Below are positions 48,340-57,809 of a stretch of 64,000 nucleotides of DNA, piece after piece. Each line of letters begins with the position of its first letter. Position 1 is the first letter of the stretch. The DNA comes from Psychrobacter glacincola (GTDB taxonomy: Bacteria; Pseudomonadota; Gammaproteobacteria; Pseudomonadales; Moraxellaceae): positions 1 to 64,000 of the forward strand of contig NZ_CAJGZK010000002.1 in assembly GCF_904846215.1 (NCBI RefSeq). The letters run 5' to 3'. A program made the position numbers and the translations under genes. The notes beneath the pieces were generated by a model, which was not told where the DNA came from, made no database searches, and saw only the letters and a list, made by a program, of their open reading frames with translations.

Positions 48340-48640
48340 AACTCACCCTTTTAATTAGAATTTCTAGCTATTTTTATAATTTCTTTACTAAGTTTTAATT
48401 TCAGGGCTTACTCGATAATCTCTCTATCAGCAATTAAAGTCGTCTTCTTCAAAGATTACGTAAGTCATAAAGTCAGCACATTATATACAAAAAACACACA
48501 TCCAGCAAACAAACGTTAGCATTAAATCTAAAAAATAACTCTAATTTTATTGATTTTTAAGAAAGAATCTCTTATAGAAAGCTAATTCAGCGTATTGATG
48601 GTACGAGGTTTAATTTACATAGAATGTAAAATATATATAC

Positions 48641-48748
48641 TGAATCGCCCCGACTTTATCGGAAGCTGGTTTACTTGAATCAAGCAGAGATGTCTGACAG
48701 GATAAAGTATCTTAATACCGCTTCTCAAACTCAAAGAGGTCATACTAA
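48641..48748 (-). mobile_element. 3'-end remnant of an IS3-family element
   Basis: The sequence starts TGAATCGCCCCGACTTTATC and continues with ttgaatcaag...gatgtctgacaggat...taccgcttctcaaactcaaa. It matches, with changes, the left end of the IS3 remnant at 57220. On the minus strand the decayed frame still shows FEFEKRY, as in IS3 OrfB C-termini. Only about 108 bp remain and the other end is lost. It lies 18 bp from the hsdR stop. The rest of the 48340-48765 gap is A+T-rich with no gene seen. Confidence 0.75.
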
Positions 48749-48765
48749 ATTATGTCTGAGTATAA

Positions 48766-51700
48766 CTAAACCACCCTATTCTTCTTAAAGTTCTCAGCCT
48801 GCTCGAATATCTCTTTATAGACCTCTTTTGAATCCACAGGTGGATAGCCCCATTCATCGAGCAATATCATCAAATCAAACTGTAGCTCAGCTCTGATGTC
48901 GTCGCGTTTGTTCCAGTCGGTGTATTTAGCTTTCTCATCGATAAGCTTTTTCACTTCTTTTGACAGCTCAATCAGCTTGTCTTCAGGATAGGTAAAATCG
49001 TACTTATGCGCTAATGACAGCAGAATGTCGTAAAACGCCTTTTCTTCAAAGTCGATACCCATCTCACCAAACGACGCCATCTCTTCGCGCAGCTCGTGAT
49101 ACAGCTTTATGATCTCATCAGAGAAGTCGCCGATGACTTCGGCGCGCAGTACATCTTGCTCATCGCGGTCGTTATACTTTTCAACCAGCGCATTCATTTT
49201 CTTACTGAAATCAACGCCCTTAACCTTATTGGTCTTTTTCAGCTCACCAATGGCTTTAGCGAGTAGCTGTTGTAGCAGCTCCAGCTTAGTATTGGGCTGC
49301 TTAATCACCTCAAGCTTGGCTAGGTAGTCTTCATCGAAGATATCAATCTCACCGTCGGTGTTATCACCCAGCTTAAAGATCTCTTCAACACCATCACTCA
49401 GTAGCGCGTCTTTCACCAAATCCCGTACCTTTTGGTTCATCTGTTCGACGTCAGGAGCGCCACCAGTGGTTATTTTAAAGATGATGGTACGAATGGCTAG
49501 GTAGTAATGAATCTTGTCCTTGTGCGCCTTTGTGAGCTCACTGCTACCGACACAAATATCATAGGCAGACTTCAAACGCTTGGCCAAATCCATAAAGCGT
49601 TTTTCTAGCTTTTTAGATTGCAGCGCAAAGTCAGCCGCCGCATTTAAGCAGTTAAGTTGCTGCAGTGGCGTGCCATTAAAGTACAGGCTAGAGTCAAACT
49701 TATGGTAAACCGTATCCAGTAGGTTTAAATGGTCTTTGACCACCACCACTGACTTTTGGATATCTTCTAGGTTTTGAATCTGACCGCCAGTGTAATGCGA
49801 GAGCGCCAGGTTCATCTGCTTTTTGATGCCGATATAATCGACCACTAAGCCGCTATTTTTACCTTCAAACTTACGGTTGACCCGTGAGATGGTTTGAATC
49901 AGGCTATGCTTTTGCAAAGGTTTATCAATGTAGATGGTATCGAGAAAAGGTACGTCAAAGCCTGTGAGCCACATATCGACGACGATGGCGATTTTAAAGT
50001 TCGATTTGCCGTTTTTAAACTGACGGTCTAGCTCTTTGCGGTAGTCTTTATTACCAAGATTATCCCACATGCCTTTTTCGTCATCCTTGTTACGAGTCAT
50101 GATCATTTTGACTCGCTCCATCGGTTTGACATTTTTCTTATCACTTTCCGATAAGGTTGAGCCTTCCTCGCACGCTCTTATCTCATCCCATTCAGGACGC
50201 AGGTCTATGATGTCTTTATATAACTGATAGGCAGCTTCACGGCTGCTACAGACAAACATCGCCTTGCCTTTTTGTGTGGTGCCCTCAGCGACGCGTGCTT
50301 CATAATGCTGAACGAAGTCTTCGGCGATGGCGCGGATACGATCAGGGTCACCAAGAATGGTGGACATGCTCGCCATGGCTTTTTTGCTTTTCTCTATCTG
50401 ATATTCGTTGGTGCCAGCGTCGGCGCTTTCTTGATAGTATTTTTCTACTTCATCAAGTTGTTTGCTATCGAGTAGCACTTTGGCAGCGCGGCCCTCATAG
50501 ACGATACGTACGGTGATTTCATCGAATACCGACTCAACCATGGTGTAGCTATCAACGACGGGGCCGAAGACATCAAGGGTGGCATCAATCGGCGTGCCTG
50601 TGAAGCCAACGTAAGTGGCATTGGGCAGAGAATCATGCAAGTATTTAGCGAAGCCGTAGGTCTTTTTAACCCCATCTTCGGTAACGGTGATTTTTTGCTG
50701 GAGATTGATTTGGCTACGATGCGCTTCATCTGAGATACAGATAACGTTGGTACGCTCTGTCAGTAAGGCTAAGTCTTCGGTGAACTTATGAATGGTGGTT
50801 AGGAACACACCGCCACTTTTGCGTCCTTTGAGCTCTTCTCGTAGCTCAGCACGACTCTCGACACTGATGATGTTCTCATCGCCGATATAGGTCTTGGCGT
50901 TGGTAAAGGTTTTGGATAACTGATCATCTAAGTCGGTACGGTCAGTGATTAAGATAATGGTTGGACTACCAAGCGCCGCGTCTTTCATTAGCAGACGGGC
51001 TAGAAACAGCATGGTAAAGCTTTTACCACAGCCAGTCGCGCCAAAGTACGTACCACCCTTCCCGTCACGTAAGCCATTATTGTTAATTAAATTGCCATGA
51101 CTATCGAGCTGCTTCATGTGCTGCTTGATATTGTCGTATAGCTTGGTGGCGGCATAATACTGCGGATAGCGACAAACGATTTTTTCTTCCTTGCTTGATT
51201 TGTCAGGTACGTAAATAAAATTACGGATGACATCAAGCAAGCGCGCTTTATCGAATAAACCGCTCATCATGGTCAATAAGGAGTGGATACCGTCTTTCTC
51301 AAGCTTTTCTTCGCCTGTGACTTTGCGCCAGGAGTAATAGAATTCATAAGGGGCAAAGAATGAGCCCATCTTTGAGTTGACCCCATCACTGATGACGCAT
51401 AGGGCGTTGTATTTAAACAGCTCTGGAATATCGCGCTTATAGCGAGTGGTCAGCTGGGTATAGGCATCAAACATGGTGGTATCTTCACGGATGCTGCTTT
51501 TAAATTCAAACACCACCAGTGGTAAGCCATTGATATAGAGAATGCCATCAGGAATACGCAGCTCAAAGCCTTGTATCTCCATTTGACTCACGATGCGAAA
51601 GCGATTGTTATCGAGTGCTTCATAGTCAATCAGCTGGATGTATAAATCTTTTTGAGTATAGTCCTCACGCTTCAAGAAAAATCCATCAGCGACAAACTTC

Positions 51701-51948
51701 ATGATGGCTTTGTTGGTATCGTACAGATCAGACGCCGGAAGATATTCAAGCTTATGGATGATGGACTCAATCTCATACTCTGTGATCAAGTCATCTCTAT
51801 AACGGGTCGCTAGAAACTGTCGAAGATCAGACTTAATCAGCACATCATTAGGATTGCGGTCGAGTGCTTCGCCTAGCGTATGTGGGTAGCCCTCGGCTGA
51901 TAGCAACTCAATAATAGCTTGTTCAAGTCTGTCTTCGGTGAATTTCAA
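48766..51948 (-). CDS. hsdR: Type I restriction enzyme R subunit
   Basis: This is the 1060-residue motor and nuclease subunit, which cleaves DNA lacking the system's methylation after translocation. The N-terminal PD-(D/E)XK nuclease shows PDGILYINGLPLVVFEFKSS (Asp, then Glu-x-Lys). Helicase motifs are FGATGCGKS (Walker A, near 303), SDEAHRSQ, GFTGTP and a QTISRVNR motif VI. The C-terminal part (about 790-1050) is helical for contact with HsdM. Full length for the family. It is separated from hsdS by an unrelated exported-protein gene. Confidence 0.95.
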   Translation of the reverse strand: MKFTEDRLEQAIIELLSAEGYPHTLGEALDRNPNDVLIKSDLRQFLATRYRDDLITEYEIESIIHKLEYLPASDLYDTNKAIMKFVADGFFLKREDYTQKDLYIQLIDYEALDNNRFRIVSQMEIQGFELRIPDGILYINGLPLVVFEFKSSIREDTTMFDAYTQLTTRYKRDIPELFKYNALCVISDGVNSKMGSFFAPYEFYYSWRKVTGEEKLEKDGIHSLLTMMSGLFDKARLLDVIRNFIYVPDKSSKEEKIVCRYPQYYAATKLYDNIKQHMKQLDSHGNLINNNGLRDGKGGTYFGATGCGKSFTMLFLARLLMKDAALGSPTIILITDRTDLDDQLSKTFTNAKTYIGDENIISVESRAELREELKGRKSGGVFLTTIHKFTEDLALLTERTNVICISDEAHRSQINLQQKITVTEDGVKKTYGFAKYLHDSLPNATYVGFTGTPIDATLDVFGPVVDSYTMVESVFDEITVRIVYEGRAAKVLLDSKQLDEVEKYYQESADAGTNEYQIEKSKKAMASMSTILGDPDRIRAIAEDFVQHYEARVAEGTTQKGKAMFVCSSREAAYQLYKDIIDLRPEWDEIRACEEGSTLSESDKKNVKPMERVKMIMTRNKDDEKGMWDNLGNKDYRKELDRQFKNGKSNFKIAIVVDMWLTGFDVPFLDTIYIDKPLQKHSLIQTISRVNRKFEGKNSGLVVDYIGIKKQMNLALSHYTGGQIQNLEDIQKSVVVVKDHLNLLDTVYHKFDSSLYFNGTPLQQLNCLNAAADFALQSKKLEKRFMDLAKRLKSAYDICVGSSELTKAHKDKIHYYLAIRTIIFKITTGGAPDVEQMNQKVRDLVKDALLSDGVEEIFKLGDNTDGEIDIFDEDYLAKLEVIKQPNTKLELLQQLLAKAIGELKKTNKVKGVDFSKKMNALVEKYNDRDEQDVLRAEVIGDFSDEIIKLYHELREEMASFGEMGIDFEEKAFYDILLSLAHKYDFTYPEDKLIELSKEVKKLIDEKAKYTDWNKRDDIRAELQFDLMILLDEWGYPPVDSKEVYKEIFEQAENFKKNRVV

Positions 51949-52013
51949 TGCGTGCGTCCTTTTTATAAACTTAGCGTGTAAATCGAAACCCTAAGTACAA
52001 TTTAAAGTTTCCT

Positions 52014-52700
52014 TCAGATAATCAAACAAGCGTTTTCATTTTTATCGCTAACATCAAAGAAATATTCATGCAACTTCTCTTTTTCATTAAATAAATCATA
52101 GAACGTTGATAGACCGCCTGAACCTTCTGAGTTCGTTTCAAGTAGGTATATATCCTTCTTATTTGGTGAGGAGAGTTCATAAGCTATTGAATAATTACCT
52201 CCCGTCATCTTGTAAAGACATACAGGCTTATAAAGAATATTTTTTTCAATCAAAGAATTAAAGGGTTTAACTTTTTCGTTTTCATCTGTGCTTAACATTC
52301 CAGCAGCTTCAGAATGATTTATACTTATCATGTCAACATTTTTAGTATTGTCTCCATAGTAACTAATCCCCCATGCGGCTTCAGCCTTACTATTGGGATT
52401 GTTATAAGATGATTCCTGTAAGCTATAGTTATCAAAGTTTATCCGTATATATCCATTTTTCTGGAATTGCCTAGTGTATTCGTTTCTCTCAATGCCTTTG
52501 TCCCAGATAATTTTCGAGTCGTTAGTGCTAAAGCTCCATGAATTTGAAGCATTAGCATTAGGCATATAGTCTTTGACGAACTGACCAAACTCATACGAAT
52601 TCAGGCTATTGGCCTGCTTGGGATATACATCACCTGCATTAGCATTGTGGCTATAGCAAATAAGTATAAATAGTAATGGCAGCGCATAGCTATTTTTCAT
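52014..52700 (-). CDS. Exported protein of unknown function inside the hsd locus
   Basis: This 228-residue protein has a signal peptide (about 1-22, ending NANAG) and a mature part rich in Asn, Ser and Tyr with two cysteines (CLYKM and a C-terminal NACLII). I recognise no family. It sits between hsdS and hsdR on the same strand, 60 bp after hsdS and 65 bp before hsdR. A+T-rich codons differ from the hsd genes, which points to separate acquisition. An exported protein has no obvious role in restriction. It could be an inserted passenger. Confidence 0.75.
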   Translation of the reverse strand: MKNSYALPLLFILICYSHNANAGDVYPKQANSLNSYEFGQFVKDYMPNANASNSWSFSTNDSKIIWDKGIERNEYTRQFQKNGYIRINFDNYSLQESSYNNPNSKAEAAWGISYYGDNTKNVDMISINHSEAAGMLSTDENEKVKPFNSLIEKNILYKPVCLYKMTGGNYSIAYELSSPNKKDIYLLETNSEGSGGLSTFYDLFNEKEKLHEYFFDVSDKNENACLII

Positions 52701-52760
52701 TTCTGCACCTTATGGCTTAATTTTAAATTCTGTAGGATACTTTCCAAGTATCCAAGTATC

Positions 52761-54077
52761 CTAAAAAACATCATCGGGAATGCGGAGCTCACCTGACATC
52801 AACTTAGGCAAAAGAGTATCGCGGAGTTCAGATAAAGAAATAGCCTGCTTTGAACGAATATTATTTGCTAAGTACATAGGTTTTACTTTATTTGAAAACT
52901 CTTCCACCAATATTAGTGGAGGTATTGCTACTGACCAGCTCATGATTGCTGCTTTATCGCCACGTGGCATTTTGGTTCCTTTTGATGTTGCAGTCATATA
53001 ATCAAAGAAAGAGTCCTGATAAAGAAGGCTAAATAGATATTCATTAGCTACAGCATCATTAGCTTGAAAGCCTAAAACATCATTTGACCGACCACCACTG
53101 AAACTAGCAAGCCATATCTTTTTGAAGTACGGACGTATATTAGAAATCAGGGTTTGTCCTACAGAGAACTTTGGAACTTGACTAGTACTCGCGATACTTG
53201 CCGCGTAAGAAATACCCGCTTTTTCTTTATTCATATTCTCAGTAGAAACATAATTTTCCAAACTGAGTTCTGAGGTATTTATTTTACCTTTTCCGAAGAA
53301 GCAAATATCAGCAAGCGTTCCAGATTCCCACCCCTTTGGAATCCACCCCATTTCCTCAGTAAACTCAAACTCATTAGGAAATAAGTCCTGAATATTTGAG
53401 TTGTCTTTTTTCTCAATCGCTTTACGTTGCTCAGCACGCTCTAACAATTCATCAGGAATAGTATTACCAGCGGCTAACGCATTATCAATCACCGGATCAA
53501 AATCAACAAACCAGCTTTTAAATAATGCCTGCGCCATCGCTTCTAGCGTTCCATTCATTTGGCGGTTTAGTTCGATTTTATCGTCTAAAGAACCGAGGAT
53601 ATGGGCAATGGCTTTTTGTTCTGGAAGCGGTGGAATTGGGAAGCTGAACTCTCGCATTGATTTAAGCGATACATTTTTTATTGTAGTTCCTGTAGCAAAT
53701 GCATGTAGATAGCTTTGAAAGTAATGACCTGACAATACATATCTTACATAGCCTTTGTCTATGTCATCCTTTAAGTTGAAATAACACGCACTTTTACCTA
53801 GAACAACCTTTTCACCATTATAATAAGCTACATTGCCGATTGTTCCGTTTATCGAAACAAGCAATGTACGTTCATTTAACTCTTTTTTATATTTTAGATA
53901 TTGTGTGTGGTCGACTCTCTTGGTTTGTTCTTTGAAAACAATTTGACCGTTCTCAAGATTATTACCATTAATAAAATAATATTCTCCATTTTCTGAATAT
54001 TTTGGCGTTCCATGCAAACCATCGCCTAATTTAGTTACAATATCCTGTAGCTGCACTTCAATCCAATCACTCACCAT
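52761..54077 (-). CDS. hsdS: Type I restriction-modification specificity subunit
   Basis: HsdS holds the two target recognition domains that set the DNA site for methylation and cutting. The protein (438 residues from ATG 54077, MVSDWIEVQL) shows the two-fold layout: TRD1 (about 5-150), the conserved helix with SFPIPPLPEQKAIAHILGSL, TRD2 (about 220-390) and a second helix ending LRDTLLPKLMSGELRI. The start is chosen because GGAGG lies at the right distance and the ATG overlaps the hsdM end by 11 bp; an upstream in-frame codon would add 12 residues. The two recognition domains are expected to give a bipartite site that cannot be read from sequence. Confidence 0.93.
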   Translation of the reverse strand: MVSDWIEVQLQDIVTKLGDGLHGTPKYSENGEYYFINGNNLENGQIVFKEQTKRVDHTQYLKYKKELNERTLLVSINGTIGNVAYYNGEKVVLGKSACYFNLKDDIDKGYVRYVLSGHYFQSYLHAFATGTTIKNVSLKSMREFSFPIPPLPEQKAIAHILGSLDDKIELNRQMNGTLEAMAQALFKSWFVDFDPVIDNALAAGNTIPDELLERAEQRKAIEKKDNSNIQDLFPNEFEFTEEMGWIPKGWESGTLADICFFGKGKINTSELSLENYVSTENMNKEKAGISYAASIASTSQVPKFSVGQTLISNIRPYFKKIWLASFSGGRSNDVLGFQANDAVANEYLFSLLYQDSFFDYMTATSKGTKMPRGDKAAIMSWSVAIPPLILVEEFSNKVKPMYLANNIRSKQAISLSELRDTLLPKLMSGELRIPDDVF

Positions 54078-55656
54078 AACCCAATACCTCCAAGTTCTGA
54101 CGAATGGTTGCATCTAGCTTTTGCGACTCTTGCATCTGCACATACAGCGTTTGGCTTAGCTCTAGCATTTTAGTCTCAAAAGCAATGCCATCATCTTCGA
54201 TAGCAGCAGCACCCACATAACGTCCAGGGGTCAGCACATAATCATTGGCTTTGATATCATCTAGCGTCGCTGATTTACAGTAGCCTGCCTCATCGCTATA
54301 GGCTTCATAACCGCCTGCTTCTGCTTCACCGCGCCATGCATGATACGTCTTGGCAATCGCTTCGATATCATCTTTGGTGAGTTCTTTATTAGTACGGCTA
54401 ATCATGCTGCCGATAGCGCGTGCATCGATGAATAAGGTTTCACCGCTACGATTACGCAGCCCTTTTGCTTGACTGTCAGCGGATTTGGCTGCTTTATCTT
54501 TACTGATAAACCATAAGCACACCGGAATTTGGGTGGTATAAAACAGCTGACCCGGTAGCGCAATCATACAATCGACCAGATCGTTCTCAATGATTTGCTG
54601 GCGTATCTCGCCTTCACCACTGGTGGTGGTAGACATCGAGCCGTTTGCCAGTACGAAACCTGCTGTACCATGCTCAGAGAGCTTAGATATCATGTGCAAT
54701 ATCCATGCGTAGTTGGCATTACCCGTCGGCGGTGTCGGATAACCTGCCCAGCGTGGATCATCGACTAACTCATCAGAGGCGCGCCAATCCTTTTGGTTAA
54801 AGGGTGGGTTTGCCATGATGAAGTCCGCTTTGAGGTCTTCATGCTGATCTTTAAAGAACGTATCGGCAGCCACATCACCCAAGTTGCTAGAGATACCGCG
54901 AATGGCAAGGTTCATCTTCGCCAGTTTGTACGTGGTGCTGGTGTACTCTTGCCCATAGATAGACACGTCTTTGGTATTGCCGTGGTGACTCTCGATGAAC
55001 TTGATGGACTGGACAAACATACCGCCTGAGCCGCAGCACGGATCATAGATTTTGCCTTGATATGGCTCTAGCATTTCTGCAATGAGATTGACCACGGACT
55101 TGGGCGTATAGAACTCACCACCGCCTTTACCTTCAGTCGCGGCAAACTTACCCAGGAAATACTCATAGACGCGCCCGACGGTGTCTTCTTCAGGATTACC
55201 GATAGTATCGATGTTATTGACCACATCAATCAAGGCAGCAAGCTTACTGGCCGTTAAGCCCAGACGTGAGAAGTAGTTATCAGGTAATGCGCCTTTGAGA
55301 GATTGGTTGGTCTTCTCAATAGTACTAAGCGCCGTGTCGATTTTAAGGGCGATGTCTTCTTGCTTGGCATTCTGCTGAATGAAGCTCCAACGGCTCTCCT
55401 CTGGCAAATAGAAGACGTTATCTTTGGTATAGGCTTGCACCATGTCGATATGCTTTTCATAGCCAGTATCGATGAGCTTTTGGCGCTGCTGCTCAAAGGT
55501 ATCACTGATGAATTTTAAGAAAATCAGACTAAGGACAATGTGCTTATATTCTGATGATTCGACGCTGCCTCGTAGCTTGTTGGCGGCATCCCAAAGGGCT
55601 TCTTCAAAATTACCATTGTCTGTTTTATCTTTTTTGTTCGCAGGTGTTTTAGCCAT
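54067..55656 (-). CDS. hsdM: Type I restriction-modification methyltransferase subunit
   Basis: HsdM is the N6-adenine methyltransferase of the system. The protein is 529 residues. The N-terminal helical domain (LWDAANKLRGSVESSEYKHI) is followed by the catalytic fold with the SAM motif DPCCGSGGMFV, FYTPKSVV before it, and the catalytic NPPF motif in ANPPFNQKDW. It is the first hsd gene on the minus strand, overlaps hsdS by 11 bp, and is likely co-transcribed with it. Confidence 0.96.
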   Translation of the reverse strand: MAKTPANKKDKTDNGNFEEALWDAANKLRGSVESSEYKHIVLSLIFLKFISDTFEQQRQKLIDTGYEKHIDMVQAYTKDNVFYLPEESRWSFIQQNAKQEDIALKIDTALSTIEKTNQSLKGALPDNYFSRLGLTASKLAALIDVVNNIDTIGNPEEDTVGRVYEYFLGKFAATEGKGGGEFYTPKSVVNLIAEMLEPYQGKIYDPCCGSGGMFVQSIKFIESHHGNTKDVSIYGQEYTSTTYKLAKMNLAIRGISSNLGDVAADTFFKDQHEDLKADFIMANPPFNQKDWRASDELVDDPRWAGYPTPPTGNANYAWILHMISKLSEHGTAGFVLANGSMSTTTSGEGEIRQQIIENDLVDCMIALPGQLFYTTQIPVCLWFISKDKAAKSADSQAKGLRNRSGETLFIDARAIGSMISRTNKELTKDDIEAIAKTYHAWRGEAEAGGYEAYSDEAGYCKSATLDDIKANDYVLTPGRYVGAAAIEDDGIAFETKMLELSQTLYVQMQESQKLDATIRQNLEVLGYGE

Positions 55657-56127
55657 GTTTTTTATTCTCTATGTTCTGATGGTTAACCATGCAATGAATG
55701 CATGATTAACCGTACAAGAAAGTGATTTGTTTTGTGGTAACAATTTTAGCTAGATTGTGCTTTTAAGCAAGCACGTCTATTAACTCATTTTTGGAATGGC
55801 TTATTGTTTTATGATGATTATAGATTGAAAATAGTAATTAACGCTGATTTTACATGAGGTTATAGATAATTATAAATGTGCTAATAGATATAAAAAATTA
55901 TACTCAAATAAACATTTGATAAATATTTTTAGCAAATAAAAGTTTATCAAATTGTTTTAGGTACGCACTAATGTTAATATTCATTACTGATTATTACTGT
56001 TATGTAAACCTCAATCATTATCGCATTTGCCCTAAGTAATACTGGCAATTGTAAGCATTTGAGCTAATTAATGATCCAACACTGCTTTATCAAGCCCTAA
56101 TATTACTAGGCATTCAGGAGAGATGTT
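55657..56127. promoter_or_regulatory. Divergent gene-free region between hsdM and a DUF2939-like gene
   Basis: These 471 very A+T-rich bases should hold the leftward hsd promoter and the rightward promoter of the next gene. AGGAGAG before 56128 is a clear ribosome site. I see no repeat, hairpin or coding frame worth naming. Confidence 0.4.
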
Positions 56128-57111
56128 TTGAAAAAGTTTTTACCTTGGGTAATTGGGTTATTGGTTATATTTGTAATTTATCTTTATGCATCACCCTATC
56201 TCGTTTTAAATAATATTAAAAATGCCGCTGAGCAAGGAGATGCCGATAAACTTTCAGGTTATATTGATTTCCCTAGTGTTAAGCAAAGCATGAAAGATCA
56301 AGTCAAAGCCGTTATGGTCAAAGAGCTTGCTTCCATTAAGGAGCAAGATGGTTTTGAGGCGTTAGGCACCATGTTAGGCGCTGCAATGATAGATCCACTC
56401 ATTGATGGTTTAGTAACGCCAGATGGTGTTGCATTAATGCTCCAAGGGCAAAAACTAGATTTTGACTTAAATAATGACACGCCTGAAGATAAGCCTAAAG
56501 CCAAAAATGAAGATATCGATTATAAAGCCGGCTACCTGTCCTTTAATCGGTTCAAAGTTCAGATTATTGATGCTAATGATCCGAATGAGTCCATAGATGT
56601 GATCATGCATAGAGACTGGCTTAGCTGGAAGGTGACAAGGATTAACTTTTCTTTAGACTCAAAAGATAAGAAGATCGAAGAATCATCTGCCGCTGACTTA
56701 GAGTGGGCTAATGAAGAGGATACAAGTGCAGCCTATGACGATGCATTACAAGATCTAAATGAGCAGCAAGATCCTGACATGACATCAATATCAGACGTAA
56801 GTGAGGGTACTTCTGATACTGTGAATGATGAGGACTACTACAATAATGGAACAGGTGCTAATGCTGTAGAAATAACCGGACCACTAACACCAGCGCAAGC
56901 GGCACACATTGATTATCTCATTGACAATGATATTGAGATATCACAAGACATGATAGATTTATTAAATGATTTTACACTTGGTGGTGGTACAGAGTCTGAT
57001 TTACGTAAATTCATTATTGAACGTTCAGATTATGACGATGGGTATGATGGATTGAAAGACTGTCGTAACCCAGACTTAACCGAAGCACAGTATGTGAGCA
57101 ACTGTACTTAA
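56128..57111 (+). CDS. DUF2939-like membrane-anchored protein
   Basis: This 327-residue protein has one N-terminal membrane helix (about 5-24, LPWVIGLLVIFVIYLYASPY). A domain follows in which YLVLNNIKNAAEQGDADKLS and YIDFPSVKQSMKDQVKAVMV match the DUF2939 pattern (about 25-180). An acidic linker (about 190-245) leads to an extra 70-residue C-terminal segment with LTPAQAAHIDYLIDND and a Cys pair (DCRNPDL...NCT). The ORF opens with TTG at 56128 (ttgaaaaagtttttacct) after AGGAGAGATGTT. No known function for DUF2939. Confidence 0.8.
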   Translation: MKKFLPWVIGLLVIFVIYLYASPYLVLNNIKNAAEQGDADKLSGYIDFPSVKQSMKDQVKAVMVKELASIKEQDGFEALGTMLGAAMIDPLIDGLVTPDGVALMLQGQKLDFDLNNDTPEDKPKAKNEDIDYKAGYLSFNRFKVQIIDANDPNESIDVIMHRDWLSWKVTRINFSLDSKDKKIEESSAADLEWANEEDTSAAYDDALQDLNEQQDPDMTSISDVSEGTSDTVNDEDYYNNGTGANAVEITGPLTPAQAAHIDYLIDNDIEISQDMIDLLNDFTLGGGTESDLRKFIIERSDYDDGYDGLKDCRNPDLTEAQYVSNCT

Positions 57112-57138
57112 TGAATAGTGGGTAGGTAGTACTTGTAT

Positions 57139-57176
57139 AAAAAAGCCACATTACCGTGTGCTAAGGTGGCTTTTTT
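57139..57176 (+). terminator. Terminator of the DUF2939-like gene
   Basis: The arms aaaaaagccac and gtggctttttt lie 27 bp after the stop, with a T run following. Confidence 0.88.
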
Positions 57177-57219
57177 ATTGATAGCTATAGGATTATAAGC
57201 AATGACTCCTCAATCTGAC

Positions 57220-57809
57220 TGAACCGCCCCGACTTTATCGGAGGTTTGATTTACTTGAGTCAGGAAGCGATATCTGACAGAGTCAAATTACCATAATACC
57301 GTTTTTCAAACTCAAAAGCTGACACATAACCAATCGTGCTATGTAGACGAGTCTTATTGAACCAATCCACCCATTCAAGGTAGAACTCTACAGATCGGCT
57401 CAATCCCATATTCCTGCTTGTTAATATCAATAAACTGAACCATTATTTGGGTGGACGACCCGTCTCTGCCTGGGCTTCAATACCAGCAGCCTTACGTATA
57501 ATCTCGTTGGCTTGCTTAAGCTCTCTATTTTCGCGTACAAGCTCTTTAATACGCTGCTCTTGGCTTTGCACTTGTGCTGAGGCAGGAATGGTTTGGTCTA
57601 TGTGCTTCTTATGCCACGATCGCAGGGTCTCAGGTGTGCAGCCAATCTTAGAGGCGATAGCTTGAATGGGTGACTATGTGGAGGGATAATCATTCGCAGC
57701 TTCAATTGGCATGTGAACAGCTCGCACTTTCATCTCAGGGTGTAGTTTCGTGTTTTCATTGTGGTATTCTCTCAGATTGTTAATCCTCTGACAATCCTGG
57801 GGCGGTTCA
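57220..57809 (-). mobile_element. Internally deleted IS3-family element
   Basis: Both ends read inward TGAACCGCCCC, giving a 590 bp unit. On the minus strand it has the start of OrfA (MKTRNYTLR, then disrupted), a good OrfA helix-turn-helix and leucine zipper (SKIGCTPETLRSWHKKH... ending ...TGRPPK), and an OrfB start MVQFIDINKQEYGIEPICRV. It then jumps to the OrfB C-terminus WVDWFNKTRLHSTIGYVSAF with EFEKRYYG. The whole catalytic core of OrfB is missing. Stops also break OrfA. It is not active alone but might be moved by a full relative. Confidence 0.88.

Noticed and set aside
57447-57665. 72-codon plus-strand frame in the IS3 remnant
   Set aside because: It is the antisense shadow of the IS3 OrfA helix-turn-helix region on the minus strand.
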